A stretch of DNA of 64,000 bases from Glycine soja (lineage: Eukaryota; Streptophyta; Magnoliopsida; Fabales; Fabaceae), in the NCBI RefSeq assembly GCF_004193775.1, contig NC_041005.1, positions 14,479,865 to 14,543,864 of the forward strand, given 5' to 3'. The position numbers were made by a program, and so were the translations under genes. Shown here piece by piece: positions 21,621 to 33,222 of the stretch. Within the stretch, counting starts at the first letter, position 1. Every line of letters begins with the position of its first letter. Below the pieces are notes generated by a model. The model was given only the letters and a program-made list of their open reading frames with translations, made no database searches and had not been told where the DNA came from.

Positions 21621-22023
21621 AAACGTCTGGGCGTTCCTCCACTCGCCAATTTCCTAGTCAGAAACCGGGAGGACATGGCCGTACCAAATCCGATCTCTTC
21701 GGGGAGTCATCCCCGCATATCGCGATGACTTGGCCTTCGCGTCTTAAACCCGCACTTATAAAGCTTCTACTGATGTGGGAGGGTGGGGCCTCTTTGGCTT
21801 GCTGTCCCAACTGTGGGCCTTGGCCTTTGTTCTTCCTTTCCGAGATATTTTTCCTTATGTCAGCTTGCGTAGGTTTATAGCCTAACCCAAACTTCCTGCG
21901 GTTTCCTCTTGTGCTTACCAGGCTGGTTCTGCCGCCATTGTTCTTGCCCAAACCCATTTCGGGCTCGTAGCCGTACCCCAACATCACCCGAGCCACCATC
22001 ATTGCCGTATCAGACAGGCGAGG
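21621..22023 (-). pseudogene. Ogre-1 G-patch-like segment after the protease
   Basis: A 114-codon piece (22002-21661) in the frame of protease and RT. Residues 4-47 fit a G-patch: ARVMLGYGYEPEMGLGKNNGG followed by FGLGYKPTQADI, with the spaced glycines and aromatic residues typical of this RNA-associated motif. A G-patch after the protease is known in betaretroviruses. Stops lie at 22024 (TAG) and 21658 (TGA). The assignment is from motif only. Confidence 0.55.
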
Positions 22024-23065
22024 CTACCCAGAGAGGGAATCTACGGAGGCAATGCTTACTACCTCAAAAGATTGGAAAGCTGTTTCCAACGACTCTTCCG
22101 CAGCTTCCACATATGGCATAGAAGAAGGGCAACTTACCAAGACGTCTTCCTCACCCGATACTATGACCAAATGTCCCTCCACTACGAACTTCAGCTTTTG
22201 GTGGAGTGTAGAGGGAACGACTCCCACTGAGTGGATCCAAGGGCGCCCCCAAAGACAGCTGTAAGCCGGGTTAATATCCATCACTTGGAACGTAACCTGG
22301 CAGGTATGAGGCCCTATCTGTACGGGGAGGTCGATCTCTCCCCTCACCTCTCGGCGGCTGCCGTCGAAGGCACAGACCACCATGGAACTTGGCCTTATAT
22401 GGGAAGCGTTAAATGACAATTTCTCCAACGTGCTTTTGGGCATCACGTTCAAACTGGAGCCATTGTCGATGAGTACTTTGGCCATGACGTGTTCCATACA
22501 TTTGACTGACACATGCAAAGCCCTGTTATGTCCTTTCCCCTCGGCAGGGATTTCCTCTTCAGTGAAGGTGAGGTAGTTGTTGGCTATGATGTTATTGACG
22601 AGTCCCCCAAAGCCTTCTATGGAGATGTCTTGGGCTACATGAGCTTCATTCAAGACTTTTACCAGCAAAGCTCGATGGGGCTCAGAGCTCGTGAGCAGTT
22701 CCAAAAGAGAGACTCTAGCCGGGGTTTTGTTGAGTTGCTCAATGACTTTGAACTCGCTTTGTTGAATAATGTGAAGGAACTCGCCGGCCTCCTCGAGCGA
22801 TACCTCTTTCTTGTCACAACCCTCTCTTCCCTCGAAAAGACCTCTCATCGGAACATCCTCACCCGGAGCGGGGATCACTTTGACATTTGGTCCTTCCGTC
22901 ATCCTTGCCTTCCCCTTAGCGTTTACGGGCTGCGTCGGTAGGTCAGGGGGTGCGAATACGCGACTGCTGCGAGTTATGCCGCTCAGCCCCGTGATATTGG
23001 TTACTTTGGCCGACAACGAGCTGATGTCGGTAGCTCTTTCCTTCCTATCGCTCGGAGGCGCGTAC
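22024..23065 (-). pseudogene. Ogre-1 aspartic protease region
   Basis: 330 codons open from 23016. The protease active-site motif is VLIDNGSSLNVMP, with Asn where most retroelement proteases have Thr or Ser, followed by a hydrophobic stretch and YSCLWGRPWIHS near the C-terminus. The upstream linker is charged. A single-base deletion near 23066-23073 puts this frame out of phase with gag, so the ancestral gag-pol was probably one frame. Confidence 0.75.
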
Positions 23066-24026
23066 CTCCCAGAACTGCGTGGCTATTCTTGTATGGAAAC
23101 AAAATAGGTCTAACTACTGACGGGTGTCGAGGCTTTTGGGGAGCTGTGCCCCTAGTGAAATGTATTCCCAAAGGTTTAGGCCTTCTAGGACCTTCCTCAT
23201 CTGCGGATTGCATGCATATATGTTGTTCTTCATCCCCCTCATCGCCGACTTCCAACCGGCCTTGGTCTATCATTTGTTGCAACAGGTCTCTTGCTGCTAA
23301 ACATGCTTCCATGCTATGTGGCGTGCCAGGATGCATCAAACATGAATCCTTCCCATGCCCACTGCGGAGAATCACGCCCCCCTTTTGTAGAGCCTCATAG
23401 ATAAACCTTCCAGGGGTCGTTATGTCCTTCAAAGGTTTGGACCTCCGCGACCTACTCTCCTCAATGGCATTAATAGTTCCCTCTCCATGATTGGCAAGCA
23501 GGTTTGTCTTTACATTGGGTCGGTCCTCTTGAAATATCAGTCATCCGGCTTCTATCAAACTTTGGACTTTGCGTTTGAAGGCCATGCACTGTTCGGTTGA
23601 GTGGCCCGAGGTTTTCCTATGGTATGTGCAGGTTGCGTTAGGGTTATACCGCCTTGGGAAAAGAGGCTGGAAGATCTTTTCGGGAGATATCACAGCCATC
23701 TGGTTGGCGATGAGGGATGGCAAGAGGTCTTCGTACATCATCGGGATCGGGGCGAATTCATGAGTTGGCCTTGGGGGAAAGTTCCTTGCCGCGTTGGAAC
23801 CGATGCCAAGGTGGGCATTGCTGGCCAGGCGAGTCGAGGTTGGAGCTGGAGCTTGGGGGGCCTCCCTCTGGACGAGCACGGGCGCCCTTGGTTGTACGGG
23901 CGCTGAGTTGGAGGAGTCCTCAGTGCGAGCTAAGAAGCTCGAGTGATGTTGCGCATATTGGTGGGTACCGTGGGAGATCTGCAGCGGCTTGACCCATGCA
24001 GGCGTTGAAGTGACGACATGGGTATC
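23066..24026 (-). pseudogene. Ogre-1 gag C-terminus with zinc-knuckle-like repeats
   Basis: Two open pieces in the gag frame (23879-23544 and 23432-23074), split by a TGA at 23541-23543 after IEAG. Both carry a knuckle-like spacing: CTYHRKTSGHSTEQC in the first and CLMHPGTPHSMEAC in the second, each followed by an (Q)xxIDxG-type segment. This suggests a duplicated nucleic-acid-binding module. A proline-rich spacer precedes the first. Confidence 0.7.
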
Positions 24027-24596
24027 TCATTCCTTCCTCTTTGCCCCAGTTGCTCCGATCCTCCTACCATTGGTACCTGTGGAGGAGACGTAATCGAACT
24101 TCCCTCTCTTCAAGCCCACCTCGATCCTTTCCCCGACGGGTGCCGGCCCCTCAGCGGGGAATAAGGAGTAGGAATCGATGTCTCCCTGAGCATGCTCTCG
24201 ACGATCCTTGTGGACCTCGTTCGGCTGTTGAGGAGGCTCCCCTTCAAGGATGGGGGGAGGGACATGACCAGCGTCGTCACGTAGGACTGGTGGTGTGTAA
24301 TTAGTTGGTAATCCATAGGGGTAAGCTACTCGGTTGTACCCCGAATAGGGGTTGCTGATGTGCCCCAGTGTGCTTCTTTCTCGTCCTACCACGTTTGGGA
24401 TAGGGTGGTGCGCAGTAGCTGGGAGAGTTGGGTCTGCTTCGGCAGCCGAACTAACAGCGGCGGCGGCGGCGGCCGCCGCATTATTCTCCATTAGTCGCCT
24501 CATTCCTAGCATGGCATCCATCATGGAAGCCATTTGCTCTTTCTAAGCCGACATGCCGACTTTCATCTGTTCCTGTACCTCCTCTTGGTCACCCAT
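24027..24596 (-). pseudogene. Ogre-1 gag N-terminus, capsid core deleted
   Basis: Frame from an ATG at 24596 (MGDQEEVQEQM) with a TAG at about 24545 and a TGA at 24027. Starts with a Met-rich coiled-coil-like helix, then an alanine run and a proline-rich segment. Near 24140 the sequence jumps from a segment ending PAEGPAPVG to ERIEVGLKRGKFDY. In Ogre-2 about 190 residues of capsid domain lie between the matching points, so an internal deletion removed the structural core without breaking the frame. Confidence 0.78.
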
Positions 24597-25079
24597 CGTC
24601 CTAGATTTGGATCTGGTGCGATAGGGATGCCTTGGGGCTGGCTTAGTTATGGCATTTTTTCCTAAAAAACCAAACGTGAGGAGTACGTAAAAAATGAATG
24701 TGTGCTAGAGATAAAATGTGGGAGTGATTTGATTTGCACTGATTTTGGAGTAAAATCACGGGACAAACTCATTTTATTCAGAAAGTTACAACTAGTCAAG
24801 ATCTGAGGGACAATACAAACTTCCTAGCGGTTCCTAATTATATGGGCCATTAAGTCTATCATATGCTGACAATAGCTGAGGAGTCCGTGGATCTCCTCGG
24901 GGGCAAAGTAGGTGTCTGCCATTGCTTTGGCCTTGGCCAGCAATCGGGGAAGTTCTTGACTCCCATTCAAAGTAAGAGCAAATTGGTCCGTCCACATCGT
25001 TGCCTCTTGATGTAACGAGTCCATTGTGACATCCTGGAAATTTCTACCCAGAATTTTTGGAAATGATGCATTCTGAATG

Positions 25080-25123
<44 letters not shown>

Positions 25124-27419
25124 TATTATTCAGTGTATATGCATATATGTCCTTGGTAGAAGTAGGAATAGTGGGGGCAAGATACGCGGGTTAGGCTAAT
25201 TAAGGAAGAGAAATCCATAACTGGGAGGTTATGGGTTAATTCTTAATTAATTAGTTTAAAAATCATCGTTTTGCGTGCGACTTAAAATTTAACAAAACCA
25301 ACCTCTGAACCACGCTCGGGGTTTTATTTTGAGCGTTTTGATATATATATTGCCTACTTTCGAAAACTGGCCCCGACGGACGCAGAGAAACATGAGGAAC
25401 TGGAACCAGAGAAATGGCACGCAAACTGAGGCAGGATTTTAGCGTTTCAAAGGTCAGATTTTTCTCACTTATTGTGGCTGAGTATGGGTCACAATCAAAA
25501 GAGAAAGTGGGCCCTTCTTGCTCCACTCAAATGGAGACATGTGGCATAGCTTAAATAAAATAATAGAAAAAGAGAAAACCCTTTATTTAAAACCAAAAGT
25601 TGTTCTCTCTCCTCACTCAGCAAAACAGAAAAATTCAGAAGCTCTCCCTCTCTCTCACGCAGCCTTCTTCTTCTTTTCTCCCATCCACCATTGTTGCTCA
25701 ACAAAGCTTCAACCTTTGGTGCCCATTTCTGCTCCAAATCGCGAAAGGAGGGCATTTTCGGAGTCGTGAAGTGCGTGTCTACGAGTGGGACTTCGAAACT
25801 TCAGGTTTGGGTGGACTTCTTTCTCCTTTGATTTTCGTGGGTATGGGGTTTTGGGAGATATGATTGGTAGTCTTGCTAGGTTTCTGCTTTATGATGATTA
25901 TTTGTGAAGAAACTTGTTGAAAGCATGTTGAACTTGCCATGTTTGGATGAGTTAAACATACCCATTCAGTTTTAGGGTTTTCATGATGATGCTTGTGATG
26001 TTTATGTGCTGAAATTGCCTATGGAAACTGTTAGAGATGAAGGGTAGAGTTAACCTAGGGTTAGAAAGTGAGAATGTGGTGTTGTGAGTGGAAAAAGAGT
26101 GAGGCTTTGAGAGTTGGAAGGTTAAATCTGGATTCTGTGGTAAATGGAGATTAAAGTGAGTTAATCCTAGCTTGAAATGTCTTTTAGGACTTAGGAGAAA
26201 GCTTGGACTGTGCTAGAGAGAAAAACAAATGACCAAAGTGAACAAAGAGCCATTTCTAGGGTAAATTTGGGTGTCGAGGAGTCAAATTTTGATTCGGTGG
26301 AATTTTAGGTGTAAATCCAGTTTGAGCAAGTTTAGATTGATGTTATGGACTGGTGTGAGGTGAGAGTTTGCTTCAAATTTACCTCATTCTAAATTTCACT
26401 TCTCAAGTCTAGAAAATCCATTAAATTGAGGGGTTTTGGACACCTAGATTTTGTGTTGCTGTGGTTTGAAGCTTGGCTTTGGTTTAGACATGATTGATAC
26501 ATGATTTGAGACTTGTAGGATTTGATTTGGGCAAGATTGGATGAGGGGAAGTGTGGTTTTCGAAATCTGCACTTTGTGCAGATTTTTGCTGTGAAATTGT
26601 GCAGCAGAATTTTGCACAAGTGCAGAAAAATGCTTGTGTGTAATTGGCTGTGGAAAGAGTAGTTCAGAATGAGTTCTGGATGTTTGCTAGTAGATCCCAA
26701 CGGTCAAAATGTAGGCTTATGTACTAGAGACTTCCAGTAAACTTTTGGAGTCGATCCAACGGTTAACGAATTGGAACGAAGGAATTGTTACTGGGGTCTT
26801 TAAGTGAGAAAAGCTGTGATTTTGGTTGGTGTTTTGGGCAGAGTTTTCTGCCTTTGCCCTGTTTTCTTGGCTGTGATGGTTTGTGTTGTTTGAATGTTGA
26901 GTTACTTGGATGTTGGGAAAGCTTGGGAGGATTGATGGGGACCCGGTGTTGAGAGAAACGAGGATATGGGCTACGTGGGAGTACGTGAGCTCAGTTGGAG
27001 GTGGGCAACAGGGGATGGTGGGTTTATGCGCGCTTTGTGGATGTGGAAAACTTGTTGTGCACCATCGCCTGACCGCCACCTAGTACCACATGTGATGGGT
27101 ACCCCATAATCCTACAAGCTTGAGTTGAGGAAGTGTAGAAGGGTGAAACTTCCTGCTTTTATTCGTTGACCACAGAGTGGTACCTAGAGATATGTCGCGG
27201 GGGTCAGGAGACCTTGGGGACGCCAGGTGGGGTGCTATTGCCCAAAACCAAGCTTGACCAATCCCGACCCAACCCGGGCATAGTCAGTCAGTGAGAACCT
27301 GTGATGTACCTAAACAGGCGAGCTCCTGGCAGTCAACAGATAAAAGGAACAAAGACCACAAAGCAAGGAGGCTTGTGGTGGCTGGCCAGCTGTGAACTTT
27401 GATTGATATGTGGGTTATG

Positions 27420-27826
27420 GCCTCTGGTAATCGATTACCAAGGGTGGGTAATCGATTACAAGGCTTAAAAATGAAGACAAGAGGCTAAGATGGTCTCTGG
27501 TAATCGATTACCACGGGGTGTAATCGATTACCAGGCTTGAAAACGAGGTCAGGAAGTTAAGGGAGCTTCTGGTAATCGATTACCAGGGGATGTAATCGAT
27601 TACCAGGCTTAAAAAGGGAACTGGGAGATGGTGGAGGCCTCTGGTAATCGATTACCAGTCTATGTAATCGATTACACAGAGGAATGGGTCACTGGTAATC
27701 GATTAACAGGTATGTGTAATCGATTACACAGTGCATTTTTGCAGATTTCATGTTCTGAGGCTGTGTAATTCGAGTTTAGCCTCTGGTAATCGATTACCAA
27801 GTCTGTGTAATCGATTACCAGAGATG
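27420..27826. repeat. TAATCGATTA palindrome cluster in solo LTR B
   Basis: About twelve TAATCGATTA cores with GGTAATCGATTACC or TGTAATCGATTAC[AC] flanks. Number and spacing differ from copy A, showing the cluster evolves by gain and loss while the palindrome core stays constant. Confidence 0.88.
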
Positions 27827-27941
27827 AAAAGCCTTAAGATACCCCTTTTAATTGCATGTAGTGGTTATGAGACGCATTGTGTTGCGGCATAGTTAGATTC
27901 TTGTGAAAGAGTCTACCCCTTTCTTTTCCTTCTTGTAGATC

Positions 27942-28377
27942 GTGATGGCGGCACAGCTAATCCATGATCGAGTGGAGATGGAGTGCCTAGAGGGAGCTTG
28001 GGAGACCCTCGAAGGCAACACGAGGTGCCGATTTCGGGGCACCATTCGATTCACGGCTACTTCTTTGGTGCATCCAGATGAACCTGCACGGACGCTTCAG
28101 CGCACGGTGGAGTGGATACTACCCACGCCTACACCATATCGTCTAGTGGAGCCAGTCCAATTGATTGAGGTAACGTCGTCCGAGGAAGACCCTTAGGAGG
28201 ATCCCGAGGAGCTACCTCTTGAGCCTGCTGTGGATGCTCTTGACTTTCTAGAGGGCGATGAGGACCCACTTCCTGAGGTGGATTCTCCCGAGGAAGTCAT
28301 GTCGGCATCTGAGGCAGATTCTACGGAGGATAGTGGCCCGGGGGAGATGGCGATCAGCGGAGGCTCTTCATCGTAGT
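27942..28377 (+). pseudogene. LTR-embedded acidic ORF, second copy with one stop
   Basis: Collinear with 5434-5865. The N-terminal part (AAQLIHDRVEMECLEGAWET) is well conserved. After 84 codons a TAG (28194-28196) replaces a Glu codon inside the acidic run. Beyond it the frame continues to GGSSS and a stop near 28375. It is likewise preceded by a pyrimidine-rich acceptor-like CTTCTTGTAG. Confidence 0.65.
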
Positions 28378-30639
28378 GGACAGTTCCATGGATTAGTTTT
28401 ATATACTTTTGAGGGTGGGTGTATCTAGGACTGACTGTTAGGTTTACTCTTTTGTTTTTGTATGGGTAGACCTGATGTATAGGAATTTAATGATTGTATA
28501 CATGTGGCTGAAGCCACCACTGTGGACACCTTTGCTCTGGATGACACTATATTTTGTAAAACTCCCATATTCTGGACAGCTTTAAAATGATGAATGTATT
28601 TATGATCAATCTTGTTATTTGAAAAGAAAGCATTAGCAACTTTATTTGTAAAAGAGTTTATCGACTGTATTTTATCCTTTTATTTTCACGTGACGACCTA
28701 AAGTAATGGCTGGTATATTCTTCCTTTTGAAACAGCAAAATAATTTAGAGAATTATGAACGGTAAGAAAGAACTGACTCCGAATAGAGTTGTGAACTGGC
28801 CATTCAGGACTTTATAGTGAGGATTTTCCTTCTACACCTAGTTATTGTGAAAAAGAGAAAGATATGAAAAGGGAAAAGAAGAAAAAAAAATTTACCATGG
28901 TTTTTGTTATTTAAATTATTACTATTAAACCAGTCATTAATTTAGGGACGCCACATCCATCACCCTTCCTCTAGCCTCCTTTTTCGCATACACTCGGGCA
29001 TATTCGTCCGCCATTTTGTGGTCGTGGGCCGTGGCTAGATTTAATTCTTCTTGGTACTTGCTGATGATGGCTAACATGTTGGTCTCGGTCTCGCATAACC
29101 GCTGAGACAAGCTCCTCTTGGACCTTAGGAAAATCCTCAATTCATTCTTCAAGATCAAACTGTCTACTCGTGATTGGTCCCTTTCCTCTCTTCGGAGCTT
29201 AAGCTCGCTGTTACTGCTCCACAGAGCCCCTCGGAATTTGTTTCGGCCATGTTCTTCACTACGGGCCCTCTTGGTCTCTTGTTCTAAGGCCTTGGTGGTG
29301 GCTATATTTACATCTCTCAGTTTGGCGTTCTCCTTTCGGATCCTAATAGCTGCTAACTTGAACTTTTCTTTGACTGTTCAGGCTTTCTCGAGTTTTGTCT
29401 TAAGGGCATGTACCTCTTCGTCCTCTTCCGGAGCTTCAACCTCTACCCCCTTAGTGGTTCTCAAATTCGGGAGCCAATCCAGATCTTGTGTGTAGGCTTT
29501 CAACCAACCATGGTTGCCGCCGATGGGCCCGTTGCTACTGCCTCTAAGTTCCTTGTCCTTCTTTTGCATCATCTCCCATGCCTTGCAGACCTTCTGAAGC
29601 ACCCCCGCGTTGGTGCTATTGAAACCTCGTGCAATAATAGGTGTGAGGCCTTCCTCTAATGGTGCCCCTCTCATAGGGTAGCCAAGTTGTCTTATGGCGA
29701 GGATGGGATTGTAATTAATGCAACCCCTTGTCCCCATCAAGGGAACATTTGGAAATCCTTCGCACGAAATAAGAATCCCGGTTTTTCCTTCTTTCCATCG
29801 GGGGAACCAGTTGACAGACGCTCCTTCTTTGCTTGCTAAGAGTCAGTCCCAACTTGCCTCTTTTTTCTCTGTGCATCAACGGTGGCCTTCTAGCGGGCAA
29901 GCATGTCTCACCTCTTGGCGAAAAAGGTGCAAAACCAACCATACGTAGAGGGCCAGAGTACAACAAACGATCCTTGCACTGTTCTTTTCACATCTTCGGT
30001 CGAAGGCGTCATATAGATCGGCTAAGATAGCGACAACCGGGCTTTCCTTGCGGTCATGAAAGGCGAGAAAAGCGTCAATCGCTGCTTGGTCCACCAACCC
30101 ATCCACATTTGGAAAGAGGACCCCCCCCCCCCGAAGATCAAAAGTGCCAGGATGTCCATGAACGGGGCCCATTCGCCTTTACCTTCCAAGACTCTTGCTT
30201 TTGCTTCTAAACATTTCCTTGGTACTCCAACCACCCCATTTTCGACTTGCATTCCGCGGTCTAATTCCTGCGTCGAGATTTGGACTATCTTAGAAATTCT
30301 AGCTAAAGAGGGATAGAATCCCGAGAAGAGGTATGGTTTCCTTCCTCCCAGAGGGCATCCCAGGATTTCTTCAAACTCTTCCACCGTGGGTGATAACTGG
30401 AAGTCCCCAAAGGTGAAGCATCTCAAAGGCTGGTCATAATATTGGGCGAGGGAGGCAATGGCCTCTGTGGAGACCTCTGCCATGGCTAGGTCCCAGATCT
30501 TACCGTAAGCTTTGTGAAAAGCTTGTCGCTGGGGCTGACCCATCAGCTGTCCTAACTCTTTCAGACTGGAAACTCCTAGGCTCTTGACCTTGACTTGATA
30601 GAACCTCTTTTTAAGCGAAGGCGCCTGACTCGATCCCAT

Positions 30640-31499
30640 GTTTTACTAAAGTGAAACAAAACCTAGTGCGAATCAAGACTCCGACATTTATCATGGGTGG
30701 AATGGATGAATGCATGAAGAAATGCATATGGCATAGATGCGTTTTACGAATACAGGAGCCCGGAAGATTTTCCCCTTCTTAGATACAACATTCGGGCAGC
30801 ATAGCGCCCGATGTATGCATTAAGAAGGCGGCACGGACCCTCCGTTGGTTCGTGACAAAGTGAGGGGATCAAGACGCAACCCGTGCATGATGCAGATGCG
30901 AAAAAGGGCACAACACGGGGATGTACATAGTATGACAATATCCACAAATAATCATATAGCAAAGGAGTACATGACATTTTAGACTACATGCATGGCAGTG
31001 TTTAAAAGGCACGCAGTGTGTTTGCTTCGTGCCCCTATTTTAGGGACCTAAACGGGAGGAACCTAAAAGTATTTTAATGATAAATCCCAAGGTGGTCATA
31101 TCTCTCTTGATGGTTTCTAGAGGTATCATCCCCTTCGACAAACATATTGTGGCAGTAGGGACTACCAGCAACAATATGTTATCAAAGAGAAAAACTCTAG
31201 GTGAGGGTTCACTGTCATCAAGCAAGTCGGAGACCCAGCATGACCACAGATTCACCTCCACTCCTTATGTTCCCATTGACCCGGGTATAGGGCCCCTTTT
31301 CAACTCATCGTGTATGCAAAAAGGTGTTGGTGTTGTGTGCATCAAATGAATAAATATCTATCTCATGCATACATTTCAAAACACACTAAAAAGCATCATA
31401 GAGTTATATACAAGAACGTAAGGGAAATAAAAGGAAATAGACAAAAGAGGAAGTCATGATATTGCATGAGTTTAGAAGGCCTAACTCCCTAAAAATAAT
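30640..31499 (-). other. Ogre-1 5' leader
   Basis: No supported gene between PBS and ORF1. About 250 bp (31055-31310) is clearly similar, in reverse complement, to 43870-44130 of Ogre-2, although the surrounding sequence differs. Confidence 0.7.
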
Positions 31500-31516
31500 C
31501 CCCAGTGGAGTCGCCA
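31500..31516 (-). promoter_or_regulatory. Ogre-1 primer-binding site (Arg-tRNA type)
   Basis: On the minus strand TGGCGACTCCACTGGGG, two bases inside the 5' LTR. This is the known primer-site form of Ogre/Tat elements. Ogre-2 has TGGCGACTCCCCTGGGG at 43624. Confidence 0.85.
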
Positions 31517-31518
31517 AC

Positions 31519-33222
31519 TGTCGCAACCTATCCTTCGGCGGGAGGGCGACGCGAGACTCACGGGTGCGTCTTCCAAGAAAGGAAAATGCGCGGAGTCGCC
31601 ACCAACACTTATTCGAGGAAAACGTTGTAAAAACCGGAAAGGTGTGGTCTACGAACTTTAAGTGTGAAAGGTTCGGGAGTTGTATTTACGCACGGGGAAG
31701 GTATTAGCACCCCACGCGTCCATCACAAGGGACGACAACCTTTAATCAAGTGTGCAAATTCATGTCTTCGATTTGTTTTATTTTCCCTTTTTTACGTTTT
31801 TGTGTCTTTTATGCCTTTTGTATTTTTTATCTTTTTGTGGTCAACAAGGGTGTTTCCCTTGCTCCTACATATTCCTCAATTGTGATAAGGAAATCAGACC
31901 TACGTAGTTCTTTGAGAACTGAATGTTGGTAAAGTTGTTTTTATCCTTTTTTTGCTAGATATGTCTTTACCGAACAAAAGTCGTTTAAGGCGTTGGACCA
32001 TTTAAACGATCTTTTGATTCTTTTGAAAGGAGAGAAACATTTAAGGTGTTTGACCATTAATGATCTCTTGTTTTTTTTTTAAAGTAGTGACAAGTTTACA
32101 TGTTGATTTTATGCTTTCGAAAGTCCACGTTTAACCAATAAAAAGCAAAGAGGACTGTTTAAGGCGTTGGACCTTAAAACGGTTTTTAAGTGATTTTTAT
32201 GGACAAAGCTTGATTTGTGAGTTGATTTTAGCCTTAGTTTCACTTTGGTTATTGGTCAATTCAATTAAGGAAAATCCCAAAGAAAAACGTCCAATTGATT
32301 TTTTAATTATTTTATTCAAAGATACTTCGATTATTTTATTATTATTTTGCCTCTTTTGGTTTTAAACGTGGTTACGGCGTGAAAGATCGATTGGATTTTA
32401 TTTTAACAGGGATTAAACGATATTACAACTCAAATGATAGGTGGAAATTCATTTTATTGTTTATTAGGCGAGAAAACAGCTTAAATAAATGGTTAAAGCA
32501 TGTCAAAAGGGGGTACGGAAAACAAACAAAATAAAAATAAAAGCATGCGAAACAAGTGGGGACCACTAAGGGTGCATAGAATGAATTGAAAGATTTGATT
32601 TCGTGAACTTACCGGTTGAAGACCGAAGAACGACGAAGAACGATGAAGAAAGATGAAGAATCTTCACGAAATCGCGCACGAAAATGTTTCGGAAGCATTA
32701 CGGAAGCGCCTCGGCTTGGATTTTCTACTCGAAAACAATTTTTCTCACTAATTTCAAGAGAATCCTAAATACCATAAGGGCTGAACGAAACTACTCTACC
32801 CTCTTTCCCCTATTTATAGGGAAAAAGAGGGAGGTGGTTGCCGCCCAGCTCGCCCAGGCGAGCTGGGTTGCTTCCACCAGAAGGCAACGCCTTCTATTGG
32901 AACCCCTGGAAGGCCCAAGTGGGCCTGGTTGCTATTTGCACACCTTTTTTTACTAAATACACCCCCTTTTGCTTTTTTTGCTGATTCCTTTTCCGTAACG
33001 TTATGGAACTTTACGGATTACGTAACGACACTTATTTTCTTTCCGGAATGTCGCGAAACCTTGCGGATTACGCAACAATGCCTTTTTTGACCTCGGGAAT
33101 GTTGCGAAACTTTATGGATTGCGCAACAATACTTCCTTTCGACTTTTGGCATGCCATGAAACTTCACGGATTGCCTAATGATGGGTGTTAAGTACCTCGA
33201 AGCGGTCAAGCAAAGGTTGCAT
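31519..33222 (-). mobile_element. Ogre-1 5' LTR, missing its first ~40 bp
   Basis: Left edge TGTCGCAACC on the plus strand is the LTR 3' end. Homology with the 3' LTR stops at about 33222, whereas the 3' LTR continues 40 bp to its TGTCATACCC start. The LTR is therefore truncated where it meets a copia fragment. It carries a TATA-like palindrome and an 11-bp-arm GCTCGCC inverted repeat near 32848-32871. Confidence 0.85.
32808..32821 (-). promoter_or_regulatory. TATA-like box of the Ogre-1 LTR
   Basis: Minus strand CCTATAAATAGGGG, the plausible LTR promoter core. The 3' LTR carries the same at about 1489-1502. Ogre-2 has CTATAAATAGG in its LTRs. Confidence 0.6.

Larger units (their letters stand above)
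25025..28955 (+). mobile_element. Solo LTR B (3931 bp)
   Basis: TGTGACATCC...GACGCCACA, with target duplication TCCAT at 25020-25024 and 28956-28960. Collinear with solo LTR A. Includes a long (TA)n run at 25083-25121. Confidence 0.88.
24824..30639 (-). pseudogene. Ogre-1 ORF1, interrupted by solo LTR B
   Basis: Starts at the ATG at 30639. The first 170 codons or so (MGSSQAPSLKKRFYQVKVK..., with FTFGDFQLSPTVEEFEEILG) resemble the plant-mobile-domain-like ORF1 of Ogre. A run of 12 C at 30121-30132 shifts the frame. The continuation (GVLFPNVDGLVDQAAIDAF, WVLVLHLF-like) stays in one frame to the end, with stops at 29876, about 29825 and 29378. The C-terminal third is a long charged coiled-coil. 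Solo LTR B lies between 25025 and 28955; LTR plus duplication is 3936 bp, a multiple of three, and the frame resumes at 25024 and ends at 24824. Without it ORF1 would be about 626 codons. Function is unknown. Confidence 0.8.
1462..33222 (-). mobile_element. Ogre-1: Ogre/Tat-type Ty3/gypsy element, disrupted
   Basis: On the minus strand the order is 5' LTR (31519-33222), PBS (31500-31516), leader, ORF1 (30639-24824), gag, protease, RT, RNase H and integrase (24596-17977), accessory ORF (16000-14750), tandem-repeat 3' region, PPT (1891 on) and partial 3' LTR (1462-1890). ORF1 before gag, the second RNase H-like domain, the arginine-tRNA-like PBS and the repeats before the 3' LTR are known Ogre/Tat traits. 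Three insertions with target duplications interrupt it. Frameshifts, in-frame stops, a gag deletion and two truncated LTRs show it is dead. Confidence 0.88.

Noticed and set aside
25083..25121. (TA)n tract as a regulatory site
   Set aside because: Simple repeat with different length in the two LTR copies (compare 2670-2710), so best read as a microsatellite.
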